This document shows, in pieces, positions 29,337 through 40,511 of a stretch of DNA of 64,000 nt (the first letter of the stretch is position 1; every line of letters begins with the position of its first letter). The DNA lies in assembly GCF_000423705.1 (NCBI RefSeq), contig NZ_AUIM01000010.1, positions 310,001 to 374,000 on the forward strand, read 5' to 3'. The notes beneath the pieces are model-generated. The model was not told where the DNA came from. It was given only the letters and a program-made list of their open reading frames with translations, and ran no database searches. The translations under genes were made by a program, and so were the position numbers. The DNA comes from Stappia stellulata DSM 5886 (GTDB taxonomy: Bacteria; Pseudomonadota; Alphaproteobacteria; Rhizobiales; Stappiaceae).

Positions 29337-29785
29337 CCCGGAAGCACCTGGCTTCGCTTGACGACCCCGAAGGCGAAGCTGGAGTCCAGCGAGGCGATGC
29401 CGGGGATCTTGTGGATCCGCCTGCGGATGAAATCCTCATAGTCGGCGAGCGAGGCAACGACGACGCGCAGGAGATAATCCCTGTCCCCCGCCATCAGGTA
29501 ACATTCCATGATCTCGTCAATGCGCGCGACGGCCGCCTCGAAAGTGTCGACGCTGTCTTGTCCATGACGCTCCAGACGCACCTGCAGGAACACGGTGACC
29601 GGAAGGCCGTAAGCCTCCTGATCGACGATTGCCGCATAACCGTCGATCACGCCGGCCTTTTCCAGATTGCGCACCCGGCGCAGGCAGGGCGACGGCGACA
29701 GGTTCACCTTCTCCGACAGGTCCTGATTGCTCAACCGCCCGTTCCGCTGCAGGGCGCGAATGATCTTTTTGTCGGTTTCATCCAT
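29333..29785 (-). CDS. mdeR: Lrp/AsnC-family regulator of the methionine gamma-lyase cluster
   Basis: A 150-residue regulator. The N-terminal winged HTH (DETDKKIIRALQRNGRLSNQ, then LSPSPCLRRVRNLEKAGVI) is followed by the RAM ligand-binding domain (FLQVRLERHGQDSVDTFE; YLMAGDRDYLLRVVV). It is divergent from a methionine gamma-lyase gene. In Pseudomonas putida the Lrp-like MdeR activates mdeAB in response to methionine; orthology is inferred from this identical layout. The ATG second codon was taken as the start, as the preceding codon is TTG. Confidence 0.85.
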   Translation of the reverse strand: MDETDKKIIRALQRNGRLSNQDLSEKVNLSPSPCLRRVRNLEKAGVIDGYAAIVDQEAYGLPVTVFLQVRLERHGQDSVDTFEAAVARIDEIMECYLMAGDRDYLLRVVVASLADYEDFIRRRIHKIPGIASLDSSFAFGVVKRSQVLPG

Positions 29786-29799
29786 CAACTCGCCCCTTA

Positions 29800-29816
29800 T
29801 TGGCAGGACCTGCCAA
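29800..29816. promoter_or_regulatory. Palindrome between mdeR and mdeA, candidate operator
   Basis: TTGGCAG-GAC-CTGCCAA is a perfect 7-bp inverted repeat, 15 bp upstream of the mdeR start and about 115 bp upstream of mdeA. It is the obvious candidate binding site for the divergent Lrp-type regulator. Confidence 0.55.
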
Positions 29817-29932
29817 AATTAGCCCATAGAGAAGCATAATTCGCCAGAACCGCGCAGCCGGCAAGCCCTAGCGTCACGAAAGACCCCGCCCGCCATCCGG
29901 CGCGGCCATCTCTTGCGGTGAGGACCTGCCCC

Positions 29933-31138
29933 ATGCTGAAGAACGCTCCCCTCGGTTTCGCCACGCGTGCCATTCACCACGGCTACGATCCGCTTGACCA
30001 CGAAGGCGCGCTGACGCCGCCGGTGCATTTCACCTCGACCTTCGCCTTCGACACGGCGGAACAAGGCGGCGAGATCTTTGCCGGCGAGCGGGCGGGGCAT
30101 GTCTACAGCCGGATCTCCAACCCGACGCTGGCGCTCTTGGAAGAGCGCATTGCCGATCTGGAAGGCGGCGCGGCCGGGGTTGCCTTCGCCTCCGGCATGG
30201 GCGCGATCACCGCCGTGATGTGGAGCTTCGTCGCGCCGGGCGACGAGATCATCGTCGACAAGACGCTTTACGGCTGCACCTTCGCCTTCTTCCGGCACGG
30301 ACTGGCGAAATTCGGCATCACCGTCACCCATGTCGACCTGCGCGACCCGCAAAACCTCGAGGCCGCGATTTCGGATCGCACCCGGATCGTCTATTTCGAA
30401 ACCCCGGCCAACCCGAACATGCGGCTCGTCGACATCGAGGCCGTCTCCGGGATCGCCCATGCCGCCGGCGCCCGCGTCGTCGTCGACAACACCTATGCGA
30501 CGCCGGTGCTGACCCGGCCGCTGGAGCTTGGCGCCGATATCGTGGTGCATTCCGCAACCAAGTATCTGGGCGGACACGGCGATCTGGTCGCGGGGCTTGC
30601 CGCCGGATCGGCGGAAGACATGCAGGAAGTGCGGCTCGTCGGGCTGAAGGACATGACCGGCGCGGTGATGGCGCCGCTCACAGCCCACCTCGTGTTGCGC
30701 GGCCTGAAGACGCTGGAACTCAGGATGGAACGCCACTGCGCCAATGCACAGGCCATCGCCGAGCTTCTGGTGGATCACCCGGCGGTGGCCATCGTGCACT
30801 ATCCGGGCCTTGCCGGCTTTCCCCAGCATGATCTCGCCGCACGGCAAATGCCGGGCTTCGGCGGCATGGTCGCCTTCGAGCTGACCGGCGGAACGACGGC
30901 CGGCATTCGCTTCATGAACGCACTGTCGCTGGCGCGCCGCGCCGTCAGCCTGGGCGATGCGGAAACGCTGGTTCAGCATCCGGCCAGCATGACGCATTCG
31001 ACCTATACGGCGGAAGAACGCACCGCCCACGATATCCCCGACGGGCTGATCCGCCTGTCCGCCGGTCTGGAAACGCAGGCCGACCTCCTTGCCGATATTT
31101 CGACAGCGCTTGACCGGGCCTGCGCACAGGCCGCCTGA
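29933..31138 (+). CDS. mdeA: L-methionine gamma-lyase
   Basis: PLP enzyme that splits methionine into methanethiol, ammonia and 2-oxobutyrate. The 401 residues follow the Cys/Met-metabolism PLP family: YSRISNPT (Tyr58/Arg60 of the phosphate-binding loop), the PLP-lysine Lys210 in HSATKYLGGHGD, and YGCTFAFF, whose Cys115 aligns with Cys116 of the P. putida enzyme, a residue that separates gamma-lyase from cystathionine enzymes. An AceE-like gene follows and an Lrp-type gene precedes it, the mdeRAB arrangement. The start is the ATG after GAGGACCTGCCCC. Confidence 0.92.
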   Translation: MLKNAPLGFATRAIHHGYDPLDHEGALTPPVHFTSTFAFDTAEQGGEIFAGERAGHVYSRISNPTLALLEERIADLEGGAAGVAFASGMGAITAVMWSFVAPGDEIIVDKTLYGCTFAFFRHGLAKFGITVTHVDLRDPQNLEAAISDRTRIVYFETPANPNMRLVDIEAVSGIAHAAGARVVVDNTYATPVLTRPLELGADIVVHSATKYLGGHGDLVAGLAAGSAEDMQEVRLVGLKDMTGAVMAPLTAHLVLRGLKTLELRMERHCANAQAIAELLVDHPAVAIVHYPGLAGFPQHDLAARQMPGFGGMVAFELTGGTTAGIRFMNALSLARRAVSLGDAETLVQHPASMTHSTYTAEERTAHDIPDGLIRLSAGLETQADLLADISTALDRACAQAA

Positions 31139-31330
31139 TCCGCCGAACACGGCCAAATTCGGGAAAATGTTTTGCAATATTGCCAATTTCTGGAACAGAA
31201 TTTGACGATATTGATCGAAAACTTGTCGAGATTGGCCTGAAATTGCGCAGATCCCGCCCTATCGTCAGGACCAACGAAACGCGGCGCGAGACCGCCGGCC
31301 ACCGGTCACGACGCACGAGAGGACCTTTTC
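31139..31330 (+). promoter_or_regulatory. AT-rich intergenic region before mdeB
   Basis: The stretch is clearly more AT-rich than its neighbours and contains the perfect palindrome GCAATATTGC (31174-31183). The length (192 bp) suggests a second promoter or regulator site for mdeB rather than simple co-transcription. No strong -35/-10 pair was found. Confidence 0.35.
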
Positions 31331-33724
31331 ATGACGACGCCCGCCAAGACCCGGCTGAAGCAGATTGAACGCAAGCTGCTGTGGCTCGCCTGCTGGACCA
31401 TCCACAACGCCAACCACCTGCGCGAGAAAAGCCCGGACGGGCTGAAGGTGGGCGGGCATCAGGCGTCCTGCGCCTCGATGGCCTCGATCATGACCGCGCT
31501 CTATTTCACCAGCCTCCGGCCGCAGGACCGGGTGGCGGTGAAACCGCACGCCTCGCCGCTGTTTCACGCCATGCAGTATCTCGCCGGCAGCCAGACCCGC
31601 GAGAAGCTCGAGGCCTTTCGCGCCTATGGCGGCGCGCAATCCTATCCGAGCCGGACGAAGGACGTCGACGACGTGGATTTCTCCACCGGCTCCGTCGGCC
31701 TCGGCGTCGCGATCACGGCCTTCGCCTCGATGGTGCAGGATTATCTCGGCGCCAAGGACTGGGCAACGCCCGGCCCCGAGGGGCGCATGGTGGCGCTGGT
31801 CGGCGACGCGGAGCTTGACGAGGGCAATGTCTACGAGGCGTTGCAGGAGGGCTGGAAGCACGGGCTGCGCAACACCTGGTGGATCATCGATTACAACCGC
31901 CAGAGCCTCGACGGCGTGGTGCGGGAGGGGCTCGCCGGCCGTATCCAGGCGATCTTCGGCGCCTTCGGCTGGGACGTGGTCCTGATGAAATACGGCGCAT
32001 TGCAGCAGGCAGCCTTCGCCGAAAAGGGCGGTGACGCGTTGCGCGAGTGGATCGACAATTGCCCCAACCAGCTCTACTCCGCGCTGGCCTTCCAGGGCGG
32101 CGCGGCCTGGCGCAAGCGGCTTCTCGACGACATCGGCGACCAGGGGCCAGTCACCGCGCTGATCGAACGCCGCTCCGACGCCGAGCTTCTGGAGCTCATG
32201 ACCAACCTCGGCGGCCATTGCGTCGAAACCCTTTCGCAGACCTTCGCCGAACAGGCAAAGCACGACCGGCCGGTCGCCTTCCTCGCCTATACGATCAAGG
32301 GCTGGAACACGCCGCTCGCCGGGCACAAGGACAATCACGCAGGCCTGATGACGCCGGCGCAGATGGAGAGCTTCCGGCAGACGATGGGTGTGCGCGAGGG
32401 GCATGAATGGGCCCCGGCGGAAGGGATCGAGATGACGCCGTCGGAGCTCGACGCCTTCGTCAAGAAGACGCCGTTTTTTGCAAAAGGCGTGCGCCGACAC
32501 GCCTCGCCGCATGTCGCGACACCGGGGCCGCATTTCCTCGACGACAAGGCGCTCTCCACCCAGGCCGGCTTCGGCAAGATCCTGGACGCGCTGGCGAAAT
32601 CGGACGATCCGCTGGCCGAGCGGGTGGTCACCACCTCTCCGGATGTGACCGTTTCCACCAACCTCGGCCCCTGGGTCAACCGGCGCGGGCTGTTCTCGCG
32701 CGAGGACATGGCCGACACCTTTCGCGACGAGCGCATTCCCTCAACCCAGAAATGGGGCTTCTCGCCCAAGGGCCAGCACATCGAGCTCGGCATCGCGGAA
32801 ATGAACCTGTTCCTGCTGCTGGGGGCGGCCGGCCTGTCGCATTCGCTCTTCGGCGAGCGGCTGCTGCCGGTGGGAACCCTCTACGATCCCTTCATCTCGC
32901 GCGGGCTCGATGCGCTCAACTACGCCTGTTATCAGGACGCCCGCTTCCTGGTTGTGGGCACGCCGTCGGGCGTCACGCTGGCGCCGGAGGGCGGCGCACA
33001 CCAGTCGGTCGCCACCCCGCTGATCGGCATGAGCCAGGACGGGCTGGCCTCCTTCGAGCCGGCGTGGCTCGACGAGCTGTCGATCCTGATGGACTGGAGC
33101 TTCGACTACATGCAGCGCGACGGCGAGGGCGATCCCAACGAGCGCACCTGGCTGCGCGACGAGACCGGCGGCTCGGTCTATCTCAGGCTGTCCACCCAGG
33201 CGCTGGAGCAGCCGGCACGGCGCACGGACGACGCCTTCCGCCAGGGCGTGATCGACGGCGCCTACTGGCTGCGTGAGCCCGGACCCAATTGCGAGGTGGT
33301 GATCGCCTACCAAGGCGTCGTTGCGCCCGAGGCCATCGAGGCGGCGGGGCGCATCGGCACCGACCGGCGCGACATCGGCGTGCTGGCGGTGACCTCCGCC
33401 GACCGGCTCAACGCCGGCTGGCATGCGGCGATGCGCATGCGCAAGCGCGGCAGCCGGGGCGCGATGAGCCACATCGAACGCCTGCTTTCGCCGCTTCCCG
33501 CCCATTGCACGATGATCACGGTGATCGACGGCCATCCGGCGACACTCGCCTGGCTCGGCGCGGTCTGCGGCCACCGCACGGCGGCGCTCGGCGTGGAGCA
33601 CTTCGGCCAGACCGGCACGATCGCCGACCTGCATCACCACTTCGGGATCGACGCGGACGCCATCGTCGCCGCCGCCTCGGAGCTCGCGCCCGGACGGCCC
33701 GTCAGGCTGGCGAACCCGATCTGA
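31331..33724 (+). CDS. mdeB: AceE-like 2-oxoacid dehydrogenase E1, probable 2-oxobutyrate dehydrogenase E1
   Basis: A 797-residue thiamine diphosphate enzyme of the homodimeric pyruvate dehydrogenase E1/transketolase type. The ThDP motif begins VGDAELDEGN and ends near WWIIDYNRQS; the pyrimidine domain is at about 470-640 (FSPKGQHIELGIAEMNLFLLLGAA holds the conserved Glu). The normal PDH E1 (AceE) is about 890 residues, so this is a shorter paralogue. Placed after methionine gamma-lyase it matches MdeB of P. putida, which decarboxylates the 2-oxobutyrate product. No E2 or E3 gene is nearby. AGAGGA precedes the ATG. Confidence 0.85.
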   Translation: MTTPAKTRLKQIERKLLWLACWTIHNANHLREKSPDGLKVGGHQASCASMASIMTALYFTSLRPQDRVAVKPHASPLFHAMQYLAGSQTREKLEAFRAYGGAQSYPSRTKDVDDVDFSTGSVGLGVAITAFASMVQDYLGAKDWATPGPEGRMVALVGDAELDEGNVYEALQEGWKHGLRNTWWIIDYNRQSLDGVVREGLAGRIQAIFGAFGWDVVLMKYGALQQAAFAEKGGDALREWIDNCPNQLYSALAFQGGAAWRKRLLDDIGDQGPVTALIERRSDAELLELMTNLGGHCVETLSQTFAEQAKHDRPVAFLAYTIKGWNTPLAGHKDNHAGLMTPAQMESFRQTMGVREGHEWAPAEGIEMTPSELDAFVKKTPFFAKGVRRHASPHVATPGPHFLDDKALSTQAGFGKILDALAKSDDPLAERVVTTSPDVTVSTNLGPWVNRRGLFSREDMADTFRDERIPSTQKWGFSPKGQHIELGIAEMNLFLLLGAAGLSHSLFGERLLPVGTLYDPFISRGLDALNYACYQDARFLVVGTPSGVTLAPEGGAHQSVATPLIGMSQDGLASFEPAWLDELSILMDWSFDYMQRDGEGDPNERTWLRDETGGSVYLRLSTQALEQPARRTDDAFRQGVIDGAYWLREPGPNCEVVIAYQGVVAPEAIEAAGRIGTDRRDIGVLAVTSADRLNAGWHAAMRMRKRGSRGAMSHIERLLSPLPAHCTMITVIDGHPATLAWLGAVCGHRTAALGVEHFGQTGTIADLHHHFGIDADAIVAAASELAPGRPVRLANPI

Positions 33725-33746
33725 GGAAAGCAGGAAGAGCAAAGAG

Positions 33747-33764
33747 CCGGGCGACGACGCCCGG
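33747..33764. terminator. Hairpin between convergent mdeB and pmtA
   Basis: CCGGGCG-ACGA-CGCCCGG is a perfect 7-bp stem located between the two stop codons. On the pmtA strand it is followed by the T-rich CTCTTTGCTCTT. Confidence 0.5.
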
Positions 33765-33769
33765 TCCGC

Positions 33770-34375
33770 TCACACCGTCTTGCGGTAGACCCAGACGCGC
33801 GCGGGGGGAAGGTTTTTCAGGATCCAGCCGCTGCGCTCGACGGAGAACAGCTCCGGCTCCGGCGCGATCGGCGGGACCAGCGCGTAGGAAAACTGGATGA
33901 AGGGCGCGCCGGGCGGCAGCAGCTCGAAGGCCTGCATCAGCAGCGAACGGCGCTCTTCCTTCGGCCGCGAGAAGAGCGGCATGGAGGAGACGATGCTGGC
34001 GAGCGTGCCTTCTGGCACATCGGCCAGCGTCTGGCGCAGCTTGTAGGCATCGCCCTGCACCACATTCATGTCGGGATAGCGGCGGCGCAGAAGCCCGCAA
34101 AAGCCATCGTTGTATTCCAGCGCGATGACCCGCGAGGGCAAGATGCCGCGCTCCAGAATGGCATGCGTGACGACCCCGGTGCCGGGGCCGATCTCGAGCA
34201 CCTGTCCGGGCCGCTCCGTCTCGATGAAGGAGGCCATGCGCCGGGTCAGGTCGGGACCGGACGGGCTGACCGCGCCGGTCGTCAGCGGGTTCTCCGCCCA
34301 GCTGCGGATGAAGCGGACTTCGTCGGCGAGCTTTGCGGAAAACCCTTTGACCTTGCGAGCGGAAACCTCGAGCAT
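33770..34375 (-). CDS. pmtA: Phospholipid N-methyltransferase (rhizobial PmtA type)
   Basis: SAM-dependent enzyme that methylates phosphatidylethanolamine toward phosphatidylcholine. The 201 residues carry the SAM motif I VLEIGPGTGVVTHAI and the PmtA-typical N-terminal part EVRFIRSWAENPLTTGAVSPSG, which is diagnostic of the rhizobial/Zymomonas-type soluble PMT. The SSMPLFSRPKEERRSLL segment also fits. The internal ATG (MLEVSARKVKGF) matches the family start better than the first ATG 14 codons upstream. It lies next to dnaJ, as in several Rhizobiales. Confidence 0.88.
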   Translation of the reverse strand: MLEVSARKVKGFSAKLADEVRFIRSWAENPLTTGAVSPSGPDLTRRMASFIETERPGQVLEIGPGTGVVTHAILERGILPSRVIALEYNDGFCGLLRRRYPDMNVVQGDAYKLRQTLADVPEGTLASIVSSMPLFSRPKEERRSLLMQAFELLPPGAPFIQFSYALVPPIAPEPELFSVERSGWILKNLPPARVWVYRKTV

Positions 34376-34469
34376 CCTGAAATCCCATGTGAAAACGAAT
34401 TTGCCATGAATGCGCAAGCCTCATGGCAAATTCAAGGCACCGGCCGTCGCGCCGGATTGCGATCCCTCG

Positions 34470-35600
34470 TCAGGTTCCCAGATTGTCCAGAAAATCCTTC
34501 ACCTTGGAGAAGAACCCGTGGGATTCGGGATGCGTCGCGTTGGAGGATTCCTCCTCGAACTCGGCAAGAAGCTCACGCTGGCGCTTGGTGAGATTGGTCG
34601 GCGTCTCGACCGTGACCTGGATGTAGGTATCGCCGAAGCTTTGCGAACGCATGACGGGCATCCCCTTGCCGCGCAGGCGGAACTGCTTTCCGGCCTGGGT
34701 GCCTTCGGGAACCTTGACGCGGGTCATCTCGCCGCCGAGCGTCGGCACCTCGAACTGCCCGCCGAGCGCCGCCGTGGTCATGGAGATCGGTACGCGGCAA
34801 TAGAGATCCGCACCGTCGCGCTGGAAGAAGGCATGCGGGCGGATCGACAGGAAGATGTAGAGATCGCCGGAGGGCCCGCCGCGCAGACCGGCCTCGCCCT
34901 CGCCGCCGAGGCGGATGCGGGTCCCGTCCTCGATGCCGGCGGGGATGCTGACCGAGAGATTGCGGTTGACCGTCTTGCGTCCGGCACCGCCGCACTCGCC
35001 GCAAGGGTCGGAGATCACCTGGCCGCGTCCCTGGCAGGCCGCGCAGGCGCGCTCCAGCGTGAAGAAGCCTTGCGAGGCGCGCACGCGTCCCGCGCCGCCG
35101 CAGGTGCGGCAGGTGGTCGGCGCGCTGCCGGGCTTGGCGCCCGAGCCGGAACAGGCCTCGCAGGACACGGATGTCGGCACCTCGATCTCCACCGACTTGC
35201 CGGTGAAAGCGTCCTCCAGCGAGATCTCGAGATTGTAGCGCAGGTCCGCGCCACGATCGCGCCCGCCGGCGCGGCGGCCGCCGCCGCCCATGCCGAAGAA
35301 CTCATCGAAAATATCGGACATGGCGGAGGCGAAGTCGCCGGGATGGCCGCCGCCCTGGGCGCCGAAGCCGCCATTCTCGAAGGCGGCATGGCCGAAACGG
35401 TCGTAGGCCGCCCGCTTCTGGCTGTCCTTCAGCGTGTCATAAGCCTCGCTCACTTCCTTGAAGCGGCCTTCGGCCTCGGCGTCTCCGGGGTTTCGGTCGG
35501 GATGGTATTGCATCGCGAGCTTGCGGTAGGCGCTCTTCAGCACCGTCCCGTCGGCATCGCGGGAAACCCCCAGGACCTCGTAATAGTCACGCTTTTCCAT
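34470..35600 (-). CDS. dnaJ: Chaperone protein DnaJ
   Basis: Type I Hsp40 co-chaperone that stimulates DnaK. The 376 residues comprise a J domain (about 1-70, with HPD in [10 protein letters not shown]), a Gly/Phe-rich linker ([14 protein letters not shown]), a zinc domain with four CxxCxGxG motifs ([32 protein letters not shown]) and the C-terminal substrate-binding beta domains. It is unusual that dnaK is not immediately upstream: an FkbM methyltransferase gene lies 12 nt upstream of dnaJ. Confidence 0.97.
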   Translation of the reverse strand: MEKRDYYEVLGVSRDADGTVLKSAYRKLAMQYHPDRNPGDAEAEGRFKEVSEAYDTLKDSQKRAAYDRFGHAAFENGGFGAQGGGHPGDFASAMSDIFDEFFGMGGGGRRAGGRDRGADLRYNLEISLEDAFTGKSVEIEVPTSVSCEACSGSGAKPGSAPTTCRTCGGAGRVRASQGFFTLERACAACQGRGQVISDPCGECGGAGRKTVNRNLSVSIPAGIEDGTRIRLGGEGEAGLRGGPSGDLYIFLSIRPHAFFQRDGADLYCRVPISMTTAALGGQFEVPTLGGEMTRVKVPEGTQAGKQFRLRGKGMPVMRSQSFGDTYIQVTVETPTNLTKRQRELLAEFEEESSNATHPESHGFFSKVKDFLDNLGT

Positions 35601-35612
35601 TCGGTTGTTCCA

Positions 35613-36476
35613 TCAGCTTGGGCGGGAGGCGCGTGTCAGCAGCGCATTCAACCGCGTGCGGCGATCGAGCCGGTATCCATTGTCGAGGCAAAGGCGCACC
35701 ACAGGTGGCAGGTCGTCGCCCTTGCCGGCTTCCACGACGACAAGCTGCGGCCAGAGCGCGTCTGGCGCACCGGCAAACAGACCGCGCAACGCGCCCTCGT
35801 CGTGGCCTTCAAGATCAATTTTCATTGCGTCGATCCGCGCAATCCCGTGCCGCGCGCAGATCTCCTGCACGGTGAGGATCTCGACGGTGTCTGCGTCGGC
35901 GGCTTCGGCCGCACGAACCATATGCTCACCCCGGTTCTGGCCGTGCGCAACGATCGTTCCCCGGCCGGCGGCCTCCCCGACCGCAACGGGCGCGACCGAA
36001 ACATCTCCCGACGCGCCGGATGCGGCAAGATTGTCCTCAAGACGGGCCCGGGTTTCCGGATCGGGTTCGACGGCCACCCCCTGGAACGGACGGTGCGCCT
36101 GACGGGCGACCGACACCATCCACAGGCTGTAGAGGCCGACATTGGCGCCGAGATCGACAAAGACGAAGGGCGCGGACGACGAGGAGAGACACGCCTCGCG
36201 CAGCGCCATGCGCTCGCCGAGATCGAAGAACTGCACGCCGGCGACGGCCCGCTTCTCGCAGCGGTTCGACGCCGGATAAAGCCGGGCATGAACGGAGGGG
36301 AACACCTCGACATCGAAAGGGCCGGAGCGACCGCGAACGACGAGACGGCGGATCGCGGACACGCACATCCGGCCGAGACGGTTCTTCGGCATCAGCGCCG
36401 CGGTCCGGCGAACGGCCTCCAGCGGCCCCGAAAAGGCAAAGGCACCAAATGGAGGATCAAGCGAACGCGGCGTCAT
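35613..36476 (-). CDS. FkbM-family SAM-dependent methyltransferase between dnaK and dnaJ
   Basis: A 287-residue methyltransferase of the FkbM type: motif I FVFVDLGANVGLYSLW, motif II VAVEPDPETRARLEDNL, and the FkbM-typical IDAMKIDLEGHDEGALRG. Family members O-methylate sugars, lipids or secondary metabolites; the substrate here is unknown. The start chosen (MTPRSLDPPFG) avoids the dnaK terminator hairpin; an ATG-like start 18 codons earlier is possible. It is only 12 nt upstream of dnaJ, so dnaJ may depend on its transcript. Confidence 0.85.
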   Translation of the reverse strand: MTPRSLDPPFGAFAFSGPLEAVRRTAALMPKNRLGRMCVSAIRRLVVRGRSGPFDVEVFPSVHARLYPASNRCEKRAVAGVQFFDLGERMALREACLSSSSAPFVFVDLGANVGLYSLWMVSVARQAHRPFQGVAVEPDPETRARLEDNLAASGASGDVSVAPVAVGEAAGRGTIVAHGQNRGEHMVRAAEAADADTVEILTVQEICARHGIARIDAMKIDLEGHDEGALRGLFAGAPDALWPQLVVVEAGKGDDLPPVVRLCLDNGYRLDRRTRLNALLTRASRPS

Positions 36477-36537
36477 GCCCCCGGGTCCCAGTTCCGTCTG
36501 AAGTGTCGCGAAAACGCGGCCGGGCCGCACACGAAGA

Positions 36538-36568
36538 CGGCGCAGCCTTCGAAAGGAAGACTGCGCCG
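36538..36568 (-). terminator. Stem-loop after dnaK
   Basis: A 13-bp stem with one G-T pair (CGGCGCAG... and its complement, five-base loop) starts 14 nt after the dnaK stop. The tail TCTTCGTGT is only moderately T-rich, so partial termination is likely. It would lower expression of fkbM-dnaJ relative to dnaK. Confidence 0.55.
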
Positions 36569-36582
36569 GTTCGTTTTACGGG

Positions 36583-38517
<1,935 letters not shown>

Positions 38518-38995
38518 TTCAATTCTCCTTGTCAGCAGACCGGTCGGACCCGTTGCGGCGTCGGGCCGGTCCCTATGTCAATGCGTAGTGATGTGTCCTG
38601 CGAACTCCCGCGTCGCGTTGCGCAAGCGCCCGAAGGCAAGACGTGCCCGCTATATAAGTGGCTGCTCGGCGCACCGCAAGGCACAGGCGAAGCCCCGCGT
38701 TTCGCCTGACCGCCACATCGCCGGCAGCGGCCATGCGCGAAACCCGCCGCGACCCTGCGCACGCGGGGGCGCGGCGCATTGTTGCAATGCAGCAGGCTTC
38801 GCCCTAAAACGCTCGCGACCGCGGGGTCGCCCGATCGACACCCGCCGCGCCGGCGACGGCTGTGCGGGTCACCGGCCGGTCCGGCGCCAAACGACGGCGC
38901 GCCCGCCCCCGGTGCACGCCCTCCGGCCCCGACGGCCCGGATCCACAGCGAGACGCACCGGCTGCCGATGCGGCGTGCACAGAATTGGATGCTTC
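38518..38995. other. 478-base gap between divergent dnaK and sulP
   Basis: It contains the dnaK promoter and leader. The leader has a GACCGG/CCGGTC-based imperfect hairpin just upstream of the dnaK ribosome-binding site AAGGAG. The remaining ~300 bases towards sulP are very GC-rich, and nothing else was recognised in them. Open frames here read antisense or out of frame with no family resemblance. Confidence 0.6.
38650..38680 (-). promoter_or_regulatory. Heat-shock (RpoH-type) promoter of dnaK
   Basis: On the minus strand CTTGCG and, 16 bp later, CTTATATAG. This fits the alphaproteobacterial RpoH pattern (CTTGAC, 16-18 bp, CYTAT-T) apart from two bases in the -35. It would give a 5' leader of about 120 nt. 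Confidence 0.6.
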
Positions 38996-40480
38996 ATGTT
39001 CTCACTCCTCGCCTACCGCGACCAGTGGACCGGCAACGTGCGTCGCGATCTGCTTTCCGGGCTCGTGGTCGCGCTGGCCCTTATCCCCGAGGCCATCGCC
39101 TTTTCCATCATCGCGGGCGTCGACCCCAAGGTCGGGCTCTATGCCTCCTTCTCCATTGCGGTGATCACCGCGATCGTCGGCGGCCGGCCGGGGATGATCT
39201 CGGCCGCCACCGCCGCAACGGCCGTCTTGATGGTCACGCTGGTCAAGGAACACGGGCTGCAGTATCTGCTTGCCGCCACCGTGCTGGCCGGATTGCTGCA
39301 GATCGTCGCCGGCCTGCTCAGGCTCGGCGACGTGATGCGCTTCGTCTCGCGCTCGGTGATGACCGGCTTCGTCAACGCGCTGGCGATCCTGATCTTCATG
39401 GCGCAGCTGCCGGAGCTGATCGGCGTCACCTGGCTGACCTATGCGATGGTCGCCGCCGGCCTGGCCATCATCTACCTGTTTCCGCGCGTGACCACGGCGG
39501 TCCCCTCGCCGCTCGTGTGCATTCTCGTCTTGACGGCGGCGGCAATCTTCTTCGGCTTCGAGGTGCGCACGGTCGGCGACATGGGCGAACTGCCCGACAC
39601 GCTGCCGATCTTTCTGCTGCCGCAGATCCCGCTGACGCTGGAAACGCTTCTGATCATCCTGCCCTATTCCGCCGGCGTCGCCGCCGTCGGCCTGCTGGAA
39701 AGCCTGATGACGGCCTCCATCGTCGACGATCTCACCGACACCAACAGCGACAAGAACCAGGAGTGCATCGGCCAGGGCGTTGCCAACACCGCCACCGGCT
39801 TCATCGGCGGCATGGCCGGCTGCGCGATGATCGGCCAGTCGATGATCAACGTGAAGTCGGGCGGCCGGGGCCGGCTGTCGACCTTCGCCGCCGGCGTGAT
39901 CCTGCTGTTCCTGATCGTCGTGCTCGGTGACTGGGTGAAACAGATCCCCATGCCCGCGCTGGTCGCGATCATGATCATGGTGTCGATCGGCACGTTCAGC
40001 TGGTCGTCGATCAAGAACCTGCGCGATCACCCGCGCTCCTCCTCCATCGTCATGGTGGCGACCGTGGCCGGCGTGGTGGTCACCCACAACCTCGCCATCG
40101 GCGTGGTGATCGGCGTGTTGCTGTCGGGCATCTTCTTTGCCTGGAAGATCGCGCAGATCTTCCGCGTCACCTCGACGCTGTCGGATGAGGGGCGGGCACG
40201 CACCTATGTCGTGGAGGGCCAGGTGTTCTTCGCCTCGGCGGATGCCTTCACCGCCGCCTTCGACTTCAAGGAGGTGCTGGAGCGGGTCACGATCGATGTC
40301 AGCCGTGCGCACATCTGGGACATCTCCGCAGTTGCCGCGCTCGACATGGTGGTGTTGAAATTCCGCCGCGAGGGCGCAGACGTGGAAATCGTCGGCATCA
40401 ACGAAGCGAGCGAGACTATCGTCGACAAGCTCGCCCTGCACGACAAGCCGGGCGCGCTCGAACGGCTGATGGGCCACTGA
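38996..40480 (+). CDS. SulP/SLC26-family anion transporter
   Basis: A 494-residue secondary transporter. About 11-12 membrane helices (1-390) include the SulP signature [23 protein letters not shown]-type N-terminal helix and [22 protein letters not shown]-terminal STAS domain (about 400-490) follows. Members carry sulfate, bicarbonate or other anions; at this length it is like the BicA/YchM group, but the substrate is not decided by sequence. A two-domain universal stress protein gene follows 31 nt downstream, a common pairing. The ATG has a weak ribosome-binding site. Confidence 0.92.
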   Translation: MFSLLAYRDQWTGNVRRDLLSGLVVALALIPEAIAFSIIAGVDPKVGLYASFSIAVITAIVGGRPGMISAATAATAVLMVTLVKEHGLQYLLAATVLAGLLQIVAGLLRLGDVMRFVSRSVMTGFVNALAILIFMAQLPELIGVTWLTYAMVAAGLAIIYLFPRVTTAVPSPLVCILVLTAAAIFFGFEVRTVGDMGELPDTLPIFLLPQIPLTLETLLIILPYSAGVAAVGLLESLMTASIVDDLTDTNSDKNQECIGQGVANTATGFIGGMAGCAMIGQSMINVKSGGRGRLSTFAAGVILLFLIVVLGDWVKQIPMPALVAIMIMVSIGTFSWSSIKNLRDHPRSSSIVMVATVAGVVVTHNLAIGVVIGVLLSGIFFAWKIAQIFRVTSTLSDEGRARTYVVEGQVFFASADAFTAAFDFKEVLERVTIDVSRAHIWDISAVAALDMVVLKFRREGADVEIVGINEASETIVDKLALHDKPGALERLMGH

Positions 40481-40511
40481 GAGCGAAACCGACACCGAAA
40501 AGGACCGCAAC

